In this document: one piece after another, positions 1 to 10,306 of the stretch
How the letters are laid out: each line of letters opens with the position of its first letter
Numbering within the stretch: the first letter of the stretch is position 1
Notes under the pieces: generated by a model
Told to the model about the DNA's origin: nothing
Databases searched by the model: none
What the model saw: the letters and a program-made list of their open reading frames with translations, nothing else
Origin: Bifidobacterium sp. ESL0682
GTDB lineage: Bacteria > Actinomycetota > Actinomycetes > Actinomycetales > Bifidobacteriaceae
Direction of reading: 5' to 3'
Length of the DNA stretch: 64,000 nt
Assembly: GCF_029392815.1 (NCBI RefSeq)
Contig: NZ_CP113942.1
Span: forward strand, 992,001 to 1,056,000
Translations under genes and position numbers: made by a program

Positions 1-1807
1 TTGCGCTGGCAGCCGTCATGATATCAAGGCTCGGGTCGTGTTGCATCTGTTCCTCACCTTGCTGTGCGAGCATGCCGGCCATAATTCCTGCAAGCACATC
101 GCCGGCTCCGGCGGTTGCCAGCCATGCCGGTCCGCTTCCGGAAATGAGCGTTGTGGTCATCTTGCGTGTTCCATCCGCATTTGTGGGTCCGGCTTCAACA
201 TCAGTCGGCATGCTGGCGACATTTGAATCGCCGACAACAATGGTCACGGCGCCTTTGAGCAGCACGGTCGCTCCGGTCAGTTCATGCGCACGCTTCGCCC
301 AACGCCATGGTTCTGCCGTAACGGCTTTCGCATCCACGTTTTCGCCGCGAAGGCGCAGCAATGCCGCAAGCTCGGCGGCGTGTGGAGTGATGATGACATG
401 CGCCGGCACATGTTCCGGCAGCAAATCGAGCGCACCTGCATCGACGCAAATCGGCGGCATGGTCCAGGGCTCACTGTTGTAGTCGATATTCTGATCGGCG
501 TCACCCCAGACGGTTCCGGTATGTCCTGATGCGTATGTTGTCTCTTCTTTTTGCGAACCATTAACGAGAGTTTCGGTCTCGTTTGCAGCCGCAGAGGAAT
601 CCTCATCGGGCAATGCATAATGCTTGAGCAGTGCTGCAATAGCCTCGCGCTGGCCGTCGGAACCGTTTGCACTGTGTCTGCCGGAATTCTGGCCATCGTT
701 CTCGCTCAATGCCTCTGCTGTAGGAACGCCGGAGCCGACGGCCCAAGCCTCAACACGTCCTTTGCCGATGACGATTTCGGGAGCATTTCTCAGCACCATG
801 TCGGATGCGTTCATCGGCCCCATATAACGGACCATGCCGATATTGGAGCGTACGGCTGCGCCGGAGCTCAGCACAGCGGCGCCGGGATATTTGGCCGAAC
901 CGGTAATGAGACCGGCAACACCTCTGGAATACTTGGAATCGGATGGTTTCGGCAGCCGTATCATGCTGCCGGCGGTGTCGTCGATGGAGGAAACGACGGG
1001 GTAGGCGTAGGTAATGTCGAAGCCGAAATCAACCAGGACGATACGGCCGCAGGCAAAACTAGCAGGCGGCAACATCGCACATGGCTTCATCGCTCCGAAC
1101 ATCACCGTGACGTCAGCCGGAATATAGCTGCCGGGCAGCGTGCCATCATCCACTCCGACTCCTGAAGGCGTATCGATGGCGACCACCAGCGGCCTCTGCT
1201 TTTGTCCGTTGTTGGCGACAGAGCTCGGCATCTCCGCTTCTGTCCCATCGTCGTTGGTGGGATGGAGGATATTCGCCATGGTCGCGGCAGGTCCGCGCAA
1301 GGCTCCTTGCACGCCGATACCGGTCATTGCGTCAAGCACAATATCGGCCTGTTGCGTCAATTCGATGGCCGCCTGCAGACGTTCTCCCGCTTCTCCTGCG
1401 CTGAAACCGGCTGAGACGCCAGGAATGTTCGCTTCAGCATTGACAATCAGCAACCGCCCGCCACTACGAGTGAATGCGAGCAAACCTTGCAGATGCAACG
1501 ACTTCCCGACGGCAATGGCGGTGACCTGTGCACCCGCCCGAGCCAACTGCGCGGCAGCATACAAGCCGTCTCCGCCGTTGTCTCCGGCACCGGCAAGCAG
1601 CACGACTCTCGCTTCAGCGATATCGATGTCATGCTCGTCAAGCAGTTCAGCCGTCACTCTTGCCGCAGCCGAGGCGGCCATGCGCATCAGCGGAACGCCC
1701 TGATCCAGCAGCGGACGTTCCATACCGCGTACGGTTTCGACACTGTAAGCTCGTCGTTGGAGCATTGACTTGCGCATCAGTTCCTTCATTGTTACCTCGT
1801 CCATCAT
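1..1807 (-). CDS. nnr: Bifunctional NAD(P)H-hydrate epimerase / ADP-dependent NAD(P)H-hydrate dehydratase, C-terminus cut by window edge
   Basis: Repairs hydrated NAD(P)H: an N-terminal epimerase (YjeF_N/NnrE) interconverts the R and S hydrates and a C-terminal ribokinase-like dehydratase (NnrD) restores the cofactor. Translation of the minus strand gives the epimerase motif AGAGDNGGDGLYAA near residue 65, the later stretch VVAIDTPSGVGVDDG, and the dehydratase motif AGAGDVLAGIMAG about 30 codons before the window edge. The frame is open throughout. A hydrophilic stretch of roughly 80 residues, rich in Ser, Glu and Asn (about 450-700), lies inside the dehydratase half. ATGs at 1807 and 1804 follow GGAAGG closely, while ATG 1789 follows GAGG at better spacing, so the start is uncertain by six codons. 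The true end lies left of base 1. Confidence 0.9.
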   Translation of the reverse strand, partial: MMDEVTMKELMRKSMLQRRAYSVETVRGMERPLLDQGVPLMRMAASAAARVTAELLDEHDIDIAEARVVLLAGAGDNGGDGLYAAAQLARAGAQVTAIAVGKSLHLQGLLAFTRSGGRLLIVNAEANIPGVSAGFSAGEAGERLQAAIELTQQADIVLDAMTGIGVQGALRGPAATMANILHPTNDDGTEAEMPSSVANNGQKQRPLVVAIDTPSGVGVDDGTLPGSYIPADVTVMFGAMKPCAMLPPASFACGRIVLVDFGFDITYAYPVVSSIDDTAGSMIRLPKPSDSKYSRGVAGLITGSAKYPGAAVLSSGAAVRSNIGMVRYMGPMNASDMVLRNAPEIVIGKGRVEAWAVGSGVPTAEALSENDGQNSGRHSANGSDGQREAIAALLKHYALPDEDSSAAANETETLVNGSQKEETTYASGHTGTVWGDADQNIDYNSEPWTMPPICVDAGALDLLPEHVPAHVIITPHAAELAALLRLRGENVDAKAVTAEPWRWAKRAHELTGATVLLKGAVTIVVGDSNVASMPTDVEAGPTNADGTRKMTTTLISGSGPAWLATAGAGDVLAGIMAGMLAQQGEEQMQHDPSLDIMTAASA

Positions 1808-1915
1808 GCGCCTTCCGCTTTACCTGATTCTGTATCAGAGGAGCGGCAAACAATAATGTCTACCGCTCCTTATCTGTTGATGTCTAATATCGTAGCTTAC
1901 TTGTTACGTCTGCCG

Positions 1916-3517
1916 TTATTCTTCGGCTACCAAATCAAGGTAGTCATCGCTCCACAGATCCTCGTCTCCGTCCGGCATCAGCAGCACGCGCTCGGGATTG
2001 AGCGCCTTGACCGCGCCCTCGTCGTGGGTGACCAGAATGATGGCGCCCTCGTACTTGGCGATGGCCTTGAGAATCTCATCGCGCGAGACCGGGTCGAGGT
2101 TGTTGGTCGGTTCGTCGAGCAACAGCACGTTCGCGCGTGAAGTCACCAATGTCGCCAGTGCAAGCCTGGTCTGTTCGCCGCCGGAAAGTACTTTGGCTGG
2201 CTTGAATGCATCGTCACCGGAGAAGAGGAAACTGCCGAGGATGGAGCGGGCCTGGGTGTCGTCCAGATCGGGAGCGACGTGCTGTAGATTCTCAAGCACG
2301 GTCGCATCCATTTCCAACGTATCGTGTTCCTGTGCGAAATAGCCGATCTTGCAACCGTGGCCGTAAACGACCTCGCCGAGATCGGGCTTGTCCTCTCCGG
2401 CCAGAATGCGCAGTGTCGTGGTCTTGCCGGCGCCGTTGTAGCCCAGAATGACCACACGCGAGCCTTTGTCGATGGCCAGATTGATACCGTTAAACACGAT
2501 GTTCGAGCCGAAGGCCTTGGAAATGTCCTTGGCCATGATTGGCGTCTTGCCGCAAGGCGCCGGCTCCGGGAAACGGATGTCGGCGACCTTCTCCTGACGC
2601 TCCGCCTCGCTGGTCTCTGAAAGCAGGCGTTCCGCGCGACGCATCATATTCTGTGCGGCGACGGCCTTGGTAGCCTTGGCATGCAAGCGAATGCCTTGCT
2701 TCATCAGACGTGAGGCCTTCTTCTCGGCCACCTCGCGCTCGCGGCGACGACGCTCCTCGTCCACTGCACGCTGTTTCAGATAGGCTTTCCATCCCAACGA
2801 ATACATATCGATCTGTGCGGTCTGCGCGTCCAGATGCCAGATCTTGTTGACCACTTCATCCAGCAGTTCGGTGGAGTGGGAGATGACGAGGAATCCGCCT
2901 TCAAAACGCTTCAGGTAACCACGCAGCCACTCAATGGAGTCGGCATCCAAATGGTTGGTGGGCTCATCAAGAATGAGCGTATCAGCGTCGGAGAAAAGAA
3001 TGCGGGCCAATTCGATGCGTCGCTTCTGTCCGCCGGAGAGCGTGCCGATTGGCTGCTGCATCACGTCATTGGGAAGACCAAGGCTCGCCGCCATGGAAAT
3101 CGCCTCGGACTGCGCCGCATAACCGCCGGCCTTGTCGAAAGCCTGCATGGCCTTGTCGTATTTATCCATGGCCTTTTCCATGATTTTCGGATTTTCGTTG
3201 GTCATTTCCTTTTCGGCCTTGCGAATACGCTTGATGATACTGGCGATGTCGCGAGCGCTCATCATGCGATCGAGTGCGGTCTGCTCGGGGTCGTCGGCAT
3301 GGGTGTCCTGCGGCAGATAGCCGAGCTCGCCGGAGATGCGCACCTTGCCGGCCGTGGGGAGCAGATCACCGGTGATGACGCGGGTGAGGGTGGTCTTGCC
3401 GGCGCCATTTCGACCGACCAAGCCGATCTTGTCGCCCTTGCTTACATGAAAATCAGTGGGATTGAGCAGCGTCCGTGCCCCGATCTGAATTTCCAGCCCT
3501 TGCGCCTCGATTGCCAT
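1916..3517 (-). CDS. ABC-F family ATPase (ribosome-associated type)
   Basis: A 533-residue protein with two ATP-binding cassettes and no membrane segment, the layout of ABC-F factors that act on the ribosome. Cassette 1 has Walker A GRNGAGKTTL (about residue 35), signature LSGGQKRR and Walker B LILDEPTNHLD. Cassette 2 has Walker A GYNGAGKTTT (about 362), signature LSGGEQTR and LLLDEPTNNLD. The linker between them is highly basic and charged (about 245-310), as expected of the P-site tRNA interaction motif. The subfamily (translation factor or antibiotic resistance) cannot be decided by eye. It lies upstream of and divergent from uvrA. No resistance context is visible, so a housekeeping role is favoured. 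Confidence 0.9.
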   Translation of the reverse strand: MAIEAQGLEIQIGARTLLNPTDFHVSKGDKIGLVGRNGAGKTTLTRVITGDLLPTAGKVRISGELGYLPQDTHADDPEQTALDRMMSARDIASIIKRIRKAEKEMTNENPKIMEKAMDKYDKAMQAFDKAGGYAAQSEAISMAASLGLPNDVMQQPIGTLSGGQKRRIELARILFSDADTLILDEPTNHLDADSIEWLRGYLKRFEGGFLVISHSTELLDEVVNKIWHLDAQTAQIDMYSLGWKAYLKQRAVDEERRRREREVAEKKASRLMKQGIRLHAKATKAVAAQNMMRRAERLLSETSEAERQEKVADIRFPEPAPCGKTPIMAKDISKAFGSNIVFNGINLAIDKGSRVVILGYNGAGKTTTLRILAGEDKPDLGEVVYGHGCKIGYFAQEHDTLEMDATVLENLQHVAPDLDDTQARSILGSFLFSGDDAFKPAKVLSGGEQTRLALATLVTSRANVLLLDEPTNNLDPVSRDEILKAIAKYEGAIILVTHDEGAVKALNPERVLLMPDGDEDLWSDDYLDLVAEE

Positions 3518-3616
3518 ACCTTGTTACCTGTCCTGTTGTGTGATCACGAAATTTCGGCAAATATACCAACATGCCATCATAGCGATACCGCTCCATTTCG
3601 ATTTTCGCTACCATTA

Positions 3617-3632
3617 TCGAACAATTGTTCGA
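3617..3632. promoter_or_regulatory. LexA (SOS) box upstream of uvrA
   Basis: TCGAACAATTGTTCGA is a perfect 16-bp palindrome matching the actinobacterial/Gram-positive LexA consensus CGAACN4GTTCG. It lies 60 bp before the uvrA start, in the divergent region with the ABC-F gene. SOS control of uvrA is the inference. Confidence 0.85.
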
Positions 3633-3692
3633 ACCGTCCACTATGATGGGTTATCCTACAGTGGAGCATTCGGCATCAAGCGGAGGTAAGCA

Positions 3693-6600
3693 TTGGCAAC
3701 AGCATCGACGGCGCACAAATCCAAGGAAACCGAGGAACCATCGGCAAGTGTTGTGGCGCAGAAGTTGATGGACAGCGATTCGTTCCTGTCCCAGGAAATC
3801 GCGAAGGCGCCGCTGCGCAAGACCGGCAATTCGCTGGTGGCGGACATCTCCCACATTCCCAGCGATTTGAAGATTACGATTCAGGGCGCTCGCGAACATA
3901 ATCTGAAGAACGTCGACCTCGCCGTCCCGCGTAACCGCATGGTGGTGTTCACCGGACTTTCCGGTTCCGGCAAATCCTCGTTGGCGTTCGATACATTGTT
4001 CGCCGAAGGGCAGAGGCGTTATGTTGAATCGCTGAGCGCCTACGCCCGTCAGTTCCTGGGGCAGATGGACAAGCCCGATGTCGATTTCATCGAAGGTCTG
4101 AGTCCTGCCGTTTCCATCGATCAGAAGACCACCAACCGCAACCCGCGTTCCACGGTCGGCACAATCACCGAAATCTATGATTACCTGCGTCTGCTGTTCT
4201 CGCGTACAGGTATTCCGCATTGCCCGGTCTGCGGTGAGGTCGTCAGTGCCCAGACGCCGCAGCAGATGGTCGATACGCTGATGAAGAAGCCGGACAAGAC
4301 CCGCTTCCAGATTCTGGCACCGGTCGTCCGCGGTCGCAAAGGCGAATTCGAGGACCTGCTCGAGCTGCTGCGCGGCGATGGCTATTCGCGTGCGCTGATT
4401 GACGGCGAAATGCGTCAGCTTTCCGATGACATCAAACTGACCAAGCAGAAAAAGCACACCATTGAAGTTGTGGTCGACCGTCTGGTCATCAAGGACGGTA
4501 TTCGCCAGCGTCTTACCGATTCCATCGAAACCGCACTGAAACTTGCCAAAGGCATCGTCGTCATCGATTACGTTGATCTGGACGAGAAGGATCCGAATCG
4601 CCGCGAGCCTTTCAGCGAGAAGCGTTCATGCCCGAACGGCCATCAGCTCGAACTCGACGAGATTGAGCCCCGTACCTTCTCCTTCAACGCCCCTTACGGT
4701 GCCTGCCCTGACTGTGACGGCATCGGCTATAAGCTGGAGATCGACCCGGAACTGGTCATTCCCGACCCGAGCAAATCGCTGAACGAGAATGCGATCGAAC
4801 CTTGGGGCATGACCAAGGGAACCGGTGATTACTATCGTCACGTTCTCGAAGGCCTGGGCGAGGAGATGGGCTTTAGCCTCGACACCCCTTGGAAGGACCT
4901 GCCCAAAAAGTCCAGCAGGCCGTTATGTATGGCCATGACTTCAAGGTAAACGTCTCGTACCGCAATCGTTGGGGCCGGCTTCGCGAATATAGCACTGGTT
5001 TCGAAGGCGTGGTGCGCACGCTCATGCGTCGCCATGATGAGACCGACTCCGACCAGATGAAGCTCTATTACGAGTCCTACATGCGTGAGGTGCCCTGCCA
5101 GACCTGCCAAGGCAAGCGTCTGCGTCCCGAAGTGCTGGCGGTCACCGTCGACGGCAAGTCCATCGCCGACGTCTGCGACATGCCGGTCGAACGCAGCCTC
5201 AAATGGGTGCGCTCGCTGAAGCTCGAAGGGTCTGCGGCGCTTATCGCAGGTGAGGTCCTGAAGGAAATCCGTTCACGTCTCGGATTCATGAACGATGTCG
5301 GGCTGAATTATTTGACGCTGTCCCGTGCCGCCAAAACGCTTTCCGGTGGTGAAGCTCAGCGCATCCGCCTGGCCACCCAAATCGGCAGCGGTCTGGTCGG
5401 AGTCATGTATGTGCTCGATGAGCCTTCCATTGGTTTGCACCAGCGCGACAACGAACGTCTTATCAAGACCTTGCATCATCTCCGTGATCTCGGCAACACG
5501 CTGATTGTGGTCGAGCATGATCAGGAAACCATCGAAAAGGCCGACTGGCTGGTCGATATTGGCCCAGGTGCCGGTGAAAAAGGCGGCGAGGTCGTGTATT
5601 CAGGGCCTGCTGCGCATGTGGTAGATGCTCCTCGTTCCATTACCGGTGATTACATTGCTGGGCGAAAAATGATTGAGGTGCCGAAGAAACGGCGTAAAAC
5701 CGACAAGAATCGTCAACTCAAGGTTGTTGGAGCTCGTGAAAACAACCTTAAGAACATCAATGTTTCCATTCCTCTTGGCGTGATGACCTGCATTACCGGT
5801 GTTTCCGGTTCCGGCAAGTCGACGTTGATCAATTCGATTCTCTACCCGTCGTTGGCCGATAAACTCAATGGCGCACGCATCGTTCCGGGCAAGCACACCC
5901 GAGTTGAAGGGATTGACCAGTGCGATAAGGTCATCCACGTCGACCAGAACCCGATTGGCCGCACTCCGCGAAGCAACCCTGCCACCTATACCGGTGTGTG
6001 GGACAAGATTCGTCAGCTCTTTGCCAAGACACCTGAGGCACAGGTCCGCGGCTATGGTCCTGGACGCTTCTCGTTTAATGTCAAAGGCGGTCGTTGCGAG
6101 GCCTGCCATGGCGACGGCACCATCAAGATTGAGATGAACTTCCTGCCTGACGTCTACGTGGAATGCGAGGAATGCCACGGCAAGCGCTACAACCGTGAGA
6201 CGCTCGAAGTGAAGTACAACGGCAAGTCGGTCGCCGACGTGCTTAATATGCCTATTTCCGAAGCCGCTGATTTCTTTAAGGCGTACACCGGAATCTCTCG
6301 CTATCTCGACACGTTGGTCGATGTTGGCCTTGGCTATATTCGTCTTGGACAACCGGCGACCACGCTTTCCGGCGGTGAATCACAGCGAGTAAAGCTCGCC
6401 ACCGAATTGCAGCGTCGTTCCACAGGCCGCACGGTCTACATTCTCGACGAACCGACAACAGGCCTGCATTTCGAAGATGTCCGCAAGCTGTTGCAGGTTC
6501 TGCAGGGCCTGGTCGACAAGGGCAACACGGTCATCGTCATCGAGCACAACCTTGATGTGGTCAAGTCCGCGGACTGGATCATTGATCTTGGCCCTGAAGG

Positions 6601-6703
6601 CGGCGACGGCGGTGGCACCATCGTCACGCAGGGCACGCCGGAACATGTGGCCAAGTGCGAAAAGAGCTGGACGGGCAAATATCTCGGTCCTATGCTCAAG
6701 TGA
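3693..6703 (+). pseudogene. uvrA: uvrA, excinuclease ABC subunit A, split by a one-base deletion
   Basis: UvrA is the damage-recognition ATPase of nucleotide excision repair and works with UvrB and UvrC. The first frame (3693-4949) carries Walker [13 protein letters not shown], the CPVCG zinc residues and CPDCDG. The second (from about 4911, to 6703) carries CQTCQG, both LSGGE signatures, a second Walker [11 protein letters not shown] and the CEAC/CEEC zinc module. Adding one base at 4905-4910 (AAAAAG, where AAAAAGG is expected) joins them as [14 protein letters not shown] and gives a normal 1,003-residue UvrA. As written, the protein would stop at 4949. The start is TTG 3693, seven bases after GGAGG. 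A LexA box lies upstream and uvrC follows 29 bp downstream. The break is probably a sequencing error. Confidence 0.92.
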
Positions 6704-6732
6704 GCTCGTTCGATAGTTGTGAAAGGTAGGCA

Positions 6733-9279
6733 ATGGCGGTAACGGCAGGAAAGCAGGGCAATGGTGATAGTACTGGCTGGCGCAAGGCAACGCGCAAGCT
6801 GGGGGACACCCGCGATCTGTTTCGTCCTGCCACCAGCGATATCCCCACCGATCCGGGTGTCTATAAATGGCGTGACGGTGACGGCAGAGTCATCTATGTT
6901 GGCAAAGCCAAGAACCTGCGCAACCGCCTCACCTTCTATTTCCAACCGCTGAGTGAGCTGCATCCACGTACGCAGAACATGGTGCTGACCGCGCGTAGTC
7001 TTGAATGGACGGTGGTCGGCACCGAGCTTGAAGCGCTTACGCTCGAATACACATGGATCAAGGAATTCGATCCGCGCTTCAACGTCGTATTCCGAGACGA
7101 TAAGACTTACCCATATCTGGCGGTTTCATTGGGTGAAAAGTATCCTCGCGTTTGGGTGACACGCAACCGCAAGCGTCGGGATACGCGCTACTTCGGGCCC
7201 TACGCAAAGGCTTGGGATTTGCGTCACAGCCTCGACAAACTGCTCAAGGCATTCCCAGTGCGGACTTGCTCGAAAAATGTGTTTAACCGTGCAAAAATGA
7301 CCGACCGCCCGTGTCTGCTGGCTTCCATCGGGAAATGTTCGGCTCCTTGCGTCGGTCGGATCAGTGAGGAAGACCATCGTCGGATGTGCGAACGGTTGGT
7401 CGGTGTGCTCACAGGGCGTTACGGCACTTCGTTCATTGCGGGACTGACCAAGGAAATGAAGCAGGCCAGTGACGACATGGAATTTGAAAAGGCCGCGCGT
7501 CTACGCGATCAGATTTCCATGCTGAAAACCGTTTCCGAGCAAAACGCGGTCGTTTTCGATCAGGATGTCGACGCCGATGTATTCGGCATGGAATCCGATG
7601 AGCTCGAGGCTTCGGTTCATGCCTTCTTCGTCCGTTCCGGTTCCATCCGCGGTGAACGAAACTGGAGCGTCAAACGTGTAGAGGATATCGACGATTCGGA
7701 CCTGATAGCCGATCTCATTACCCAGGTCTATTCCGATTTGATGGGGGAGACCGACAGTCAGGCCAGCACGCCCTTGAATTTGCCCAGTAACGGCGAAGAG
7801 TTGTTGGAGCAGAACGGTGATGTTTCTGCGGATTCCGACAACTCCACTGATTTCTTTGGCACGCATGATTCTGACAAAGTTTCGGCATCGACTAATAGCG
7901 CCATTGACATCGTTGAACGCCGTGATGCATTAGGAGCAACCCAAAGCATCACCGCCACTGATAGTCTTTCGCGCGCGCAGGCGACGCATACCCGCCGTGA
8001 ACGCCAAATGCAGACTGGTCGTAGCGATTTGCTGGCGCCTATTTCGCCGGTCCCAAGGGAAGTATTGGTTCCGATTGAACCGGCTCGTCGTGAAGAGTTG
8101 GAGGAATGGCTCAGTGGTCTGCGCGGCGCGGCCGTCACCATTCGCGTGCCGAGCCGTGGCGAGAAAAAGACGTTGATGGACCGGGCCAACAGCAACGCGA
8201 AACAGGCGTTGCAGCGCAGCAAGATGAGCCGTATCAGCGACATCGGTGCTCGTACCCAGGCGATGAACGACGTGGCCAAGGCGTTGGGCTTGAGCGAATC
8301 TCCGTTGCGCATCGAAGGATACGATATCTCCAATACCATCGGTGGCATCTACCAGGTCGCCTCAATGGTGGTTTTCGAAGATGCCATCGCCAAGAAGTCC
8401 GAATACCGACGTTTTGCCATTCGCGGCGATGACGGTAAAGGCGCGCTTGATGATTTGAGCGCTATGTATGAGACACTCACGCGTAGGTTCCGTCACGGCA
8501 ACATCGCCGGTGATACCGGTGAAAGCATCGACAATGAGAAACGCATCGAGCAGGCAGAGGGAACGTCCCACAACCAATCGGTGCAGGTCGGACATGAAAT
8601 TCACACCGATGCCCATGAGCTTGATTCCGATACTGTTGCCGAAATGCCAATCCAACAGTTTTCTCCGAATCAATCGCAGAAAACTGAAGAAAACGACCAT
8701 AGCGTTAATCATGATTCGACCAATCGTGGTGTAGATTCAGAAACCGAAGGCCTGACCAGTGCTGATGCTGTCGTACAGCAGGACACACATCCACGTCATT
8801 TCGCTTACAAGCCGAACTTGATTGTGGTCGACGGCGGCAAGCCCCAAGTCGAAATCGCCGCCAAAGCCTTGAAAGATTGTGGCGTCGATGATGTGGCAGT
8901 CTGCGGCTTGGCCAAGAGACTCGAAGAGGTCTGGATACCGGGCGAGGATTATCCGCTTATTCTCAAGCGTCAATCAGAAGGCATGTATCTGTTGCAACGT
9001 GTCCGCGACGAATCCCATCGCTTCGCCATCACCTATCATCGGAAGTCCCGTCGCAAAGGCGCCCTCCGCTCCGCTCTCGACGACATCCCTGGCATCGGCG
9101 AAAGCTACCAGAAGAAACTATTGCGTGCGTTCGGCTCGGTGAAGGGCATACGCAACGCGAGCATCGAGGAACTTGAAGGGGTCAATGGCATCGGCAAAGC
9201 CAAGGCTCAAGCCATCTATACCGCCCTTCATCGAGACGAAAAACAGGACATTCCAACATCTGGTTCTGTGGGTGCTTAA
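6733..9279 (+). CDS. uvrC: Excinuclease ABC subunit C with two long low-complexity insertions
   Basis: UvrC makes both incisions around a lesion bound by UvrAB. In order: GIY-YIG nuclease (PGVYKWRDG ... VIYVGKAKNLRNRL, residues about 38-60), UVR motif (MEFEKAARLRDQISML, about 250), the RNase H-like nuclease (EGYDISNTIGG near 525) and a C-terminal helix-hairpin-helix pair (DIPGIGE ... VNGIGKAKAQ). At 848 residues it is far longer than the usual 600-650. The excess is two acidic Ser/Thr/Asn-rich inserts, about 340-410 between the UVR motif and the nuclease, and about 590-690 inside the nuclease domain just before LIVVDGGKPQ. It starts 29 bp after uvrA and probably shares its transcript. The frame is intact. 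Confidence 0.95.
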   Translation: MAVTAGKQGNGDSTGWRKATRKLGDTRDLFRPATSDIPTDPGVYKWRDGDGRVIYVGKAKNLRNRLTFYFQPLSELHPRTQNMVLTARSLEWTVVGTELEALTLEYTWIKEFDPRFNVVFRDDKTYPYLAVSLGEKYPRVWVTRNRKRRDTRYFGPYAKAWDLRHSLDKLLKAFPVRTCSKNVFNRAKMTDRPCLLASIGKCSAPCVGRISEEDHRRMCERLVGVLTGRYGTSFIAGLTKEMKQASDDMEFEKAARLRDQISMLKTVSEQNAVVFDQDVDADVFGMESDELEASVHAFFVRSGSIRGERNWSVKRVEDIDDSDLIADLITQVYSDLMGETDSQASTPLNLPSNGEELLEQNGDVSADSDNSTDFFGTHDSDKVSASTNSAIDIVERRDALGATQSITATDSLSRAQATHTRRERQMQTGRSDLLAPISPVPREVLVPIEPARREELEEWLSGLRGAAVTIRVPSRGEKKTLMDRANSNAKQALQRSKMSRISDIGARTQAMNDVAKALGLSESPLRIEGYDISNTIGGIYQVASMVVFEDAIAKKSEYRRFAIRGDDGKGALDDLSAMYETLTRRFRHGNIAGDTGESIDNEKRIEQAEGTSHNQSVQVGHEIHTDAHELDSDTVAEMPIQQFSPNQSQKTEENDHSVNHDSTNRGVDSETEGLTSADAVVQQDTHPRHFAYKPNLIVVDGGKPQVEIAAKALKDCGVDDVAVCGLAKRLEEVWIPGEDYPLILKRQSEGMYLLQRVRDESHRFAITYHRKSRRKGALRSALDDIPGIGESYQKKLLRAFGSVKGIRNASIEELEGVNGIGKAKAQAIYTALHRDEKQDIPTSGSVGA

Positions 9280-9334
9280 GCAACTATTAACGTAATTTCG
9301 ATAGTATAGAACCTGGGAAAAGGAGTGGCAGAGA

Positions 9335-10306
9335 ATGTCTGAGGTCATACATCATCATTGTGCGGTGTTGGGTAAGCCGATAGAGCACTCTCTTTCTCCT
9401 GTGTTGCATAATACTGCCTACCACGCGTTGGGGTTGGATGATTGGCTCTACACCAAAGTCGAGGTCGGCGAAGCCGATTTGGACGCTTTTCTAAGAGCGC
9501 TGGACCCTTCCTGGGCAGGGCTGAGTCTCACCATGCCATTGAAACGAACCATTCAGCCGTATGGTGTTCCAAACGATCGGTGGTCACGGATGCTTCACGT
9601 GGCTAATACAGCGATTTTTTCATGGAGAGATTCATCGCAGAAGCCTGATATCAAGCTCTACAATACCGATGTCGAAGGCATTGAGCGAGCATTCACCCAT
9701 AGCTGGGAGACCGGTGGCACCGTGACAAATTCAACATCATCCGGTGATAGCAATCAGTCGGGAAAATCTTCCAAAGGCGCTAGAGCTGTCATTCTGGGCA
9801 ACGGCAATACCGCGCTTTCTTCGTTGGCCGCCTGTACGGAACTTCACGTTCCAGGAATCGGTTCGATTGGCCAAGTCACCGTCTGCGCAAGACACAAACA
9901 CGAAAACGACCCGATGGGACAATTGGCGCAATCAGCATACGGTCAGAAGATCGATTATGTCCAGGTTCCGCTGATAGAGGCTCCAGAGATGCTTCATCAG
10001 GCCGATATCGTCATCAATACCATTCCTGCTCATGGAGCTGATGAAACGGCACAACGATTGCAGGATAGTTTGATGAAGCATCAGCACAATCTGTCCGGTC
10101 GCACATTGTTGGATGTGGTCTACGATCCGCGCCCGACGAAGCTTATGCAAGTGTGGCGGAATGCCGGAGGAACGGCCATTGGTGGTGAGGAGATGCTGCT
10201 CTATCAGGCCATAGCTCAGGTCAAGCTGATGACGGCAGGGGCGAATATTATAAGAACGGCAGATTTTGAAGAGGCGATGAGAAGCGCCTTACAGGAGGCA
10301 CTGTGA
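9335..10306 (+). CDS. aroE: Shikimate dehydrogenase-family protein
   Basis: Reduces 3-dehydroshikimate to shikimate with NADPH in aromatic amino acid synthesis. The N-terminal substrate domain shows SLSPVLHN, LTMPLK with the catalytic lysine, the ANTAI asparagine, and the NTDVEG aspartate. The nucleotide-binding half has GNGNTALSS in place of the canonical GAGGA[AS]RA loop, so the cofactor grip may differ from E. coli AroE. Its length of 323 residues is a little above the usual 270-290. Its last codons overlap rapZ by four bases (GTGA), so the two are translationally coupled. The start ATG 9335 follows AGGAGTGGCAGAGA. Confidence 0.85.
   Translation: MSEVIHHHCAVLGKPIEHSLSPVLHNTAYHALGLDDWLYTKVEVGEADLDAFLRALDPSWAGLSLTMPLKRTIQPYGVPNDRWSRMLHVANTAIFSWRDSSQKPDIKLYNTDVEGIERAFTHSWETGGTVTNSTSSGDSNQSGKSSKGARAVILGNGNTALSSLAACTELHVPGIGSIGQVTVCARHKHENDPMGQLAQSAYGQKIDYVQVPLIEAPEMLHQADIVINTIPAHGADETAQRLQDSLMKHQHNLSGRTLLDVVYDPRPTKLMQVWRNAGGTAIGGEEMLLYQAIAQVKLMTAGANIIRTADFEEAMRSALQEAL

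Noticed and set aside
4901-4912. AAA-AAG at the uvrA break as a programmed -1 frameshift site
   Set aside because: The shift direction would fit, but the heptamer C-AAA-AAG is weaker than the classic A-AAA-AAG, and six other breaks in the window have the same one-base-loss pattern at different base runs, including C and G runs. An error or mutation explains all of them at once.
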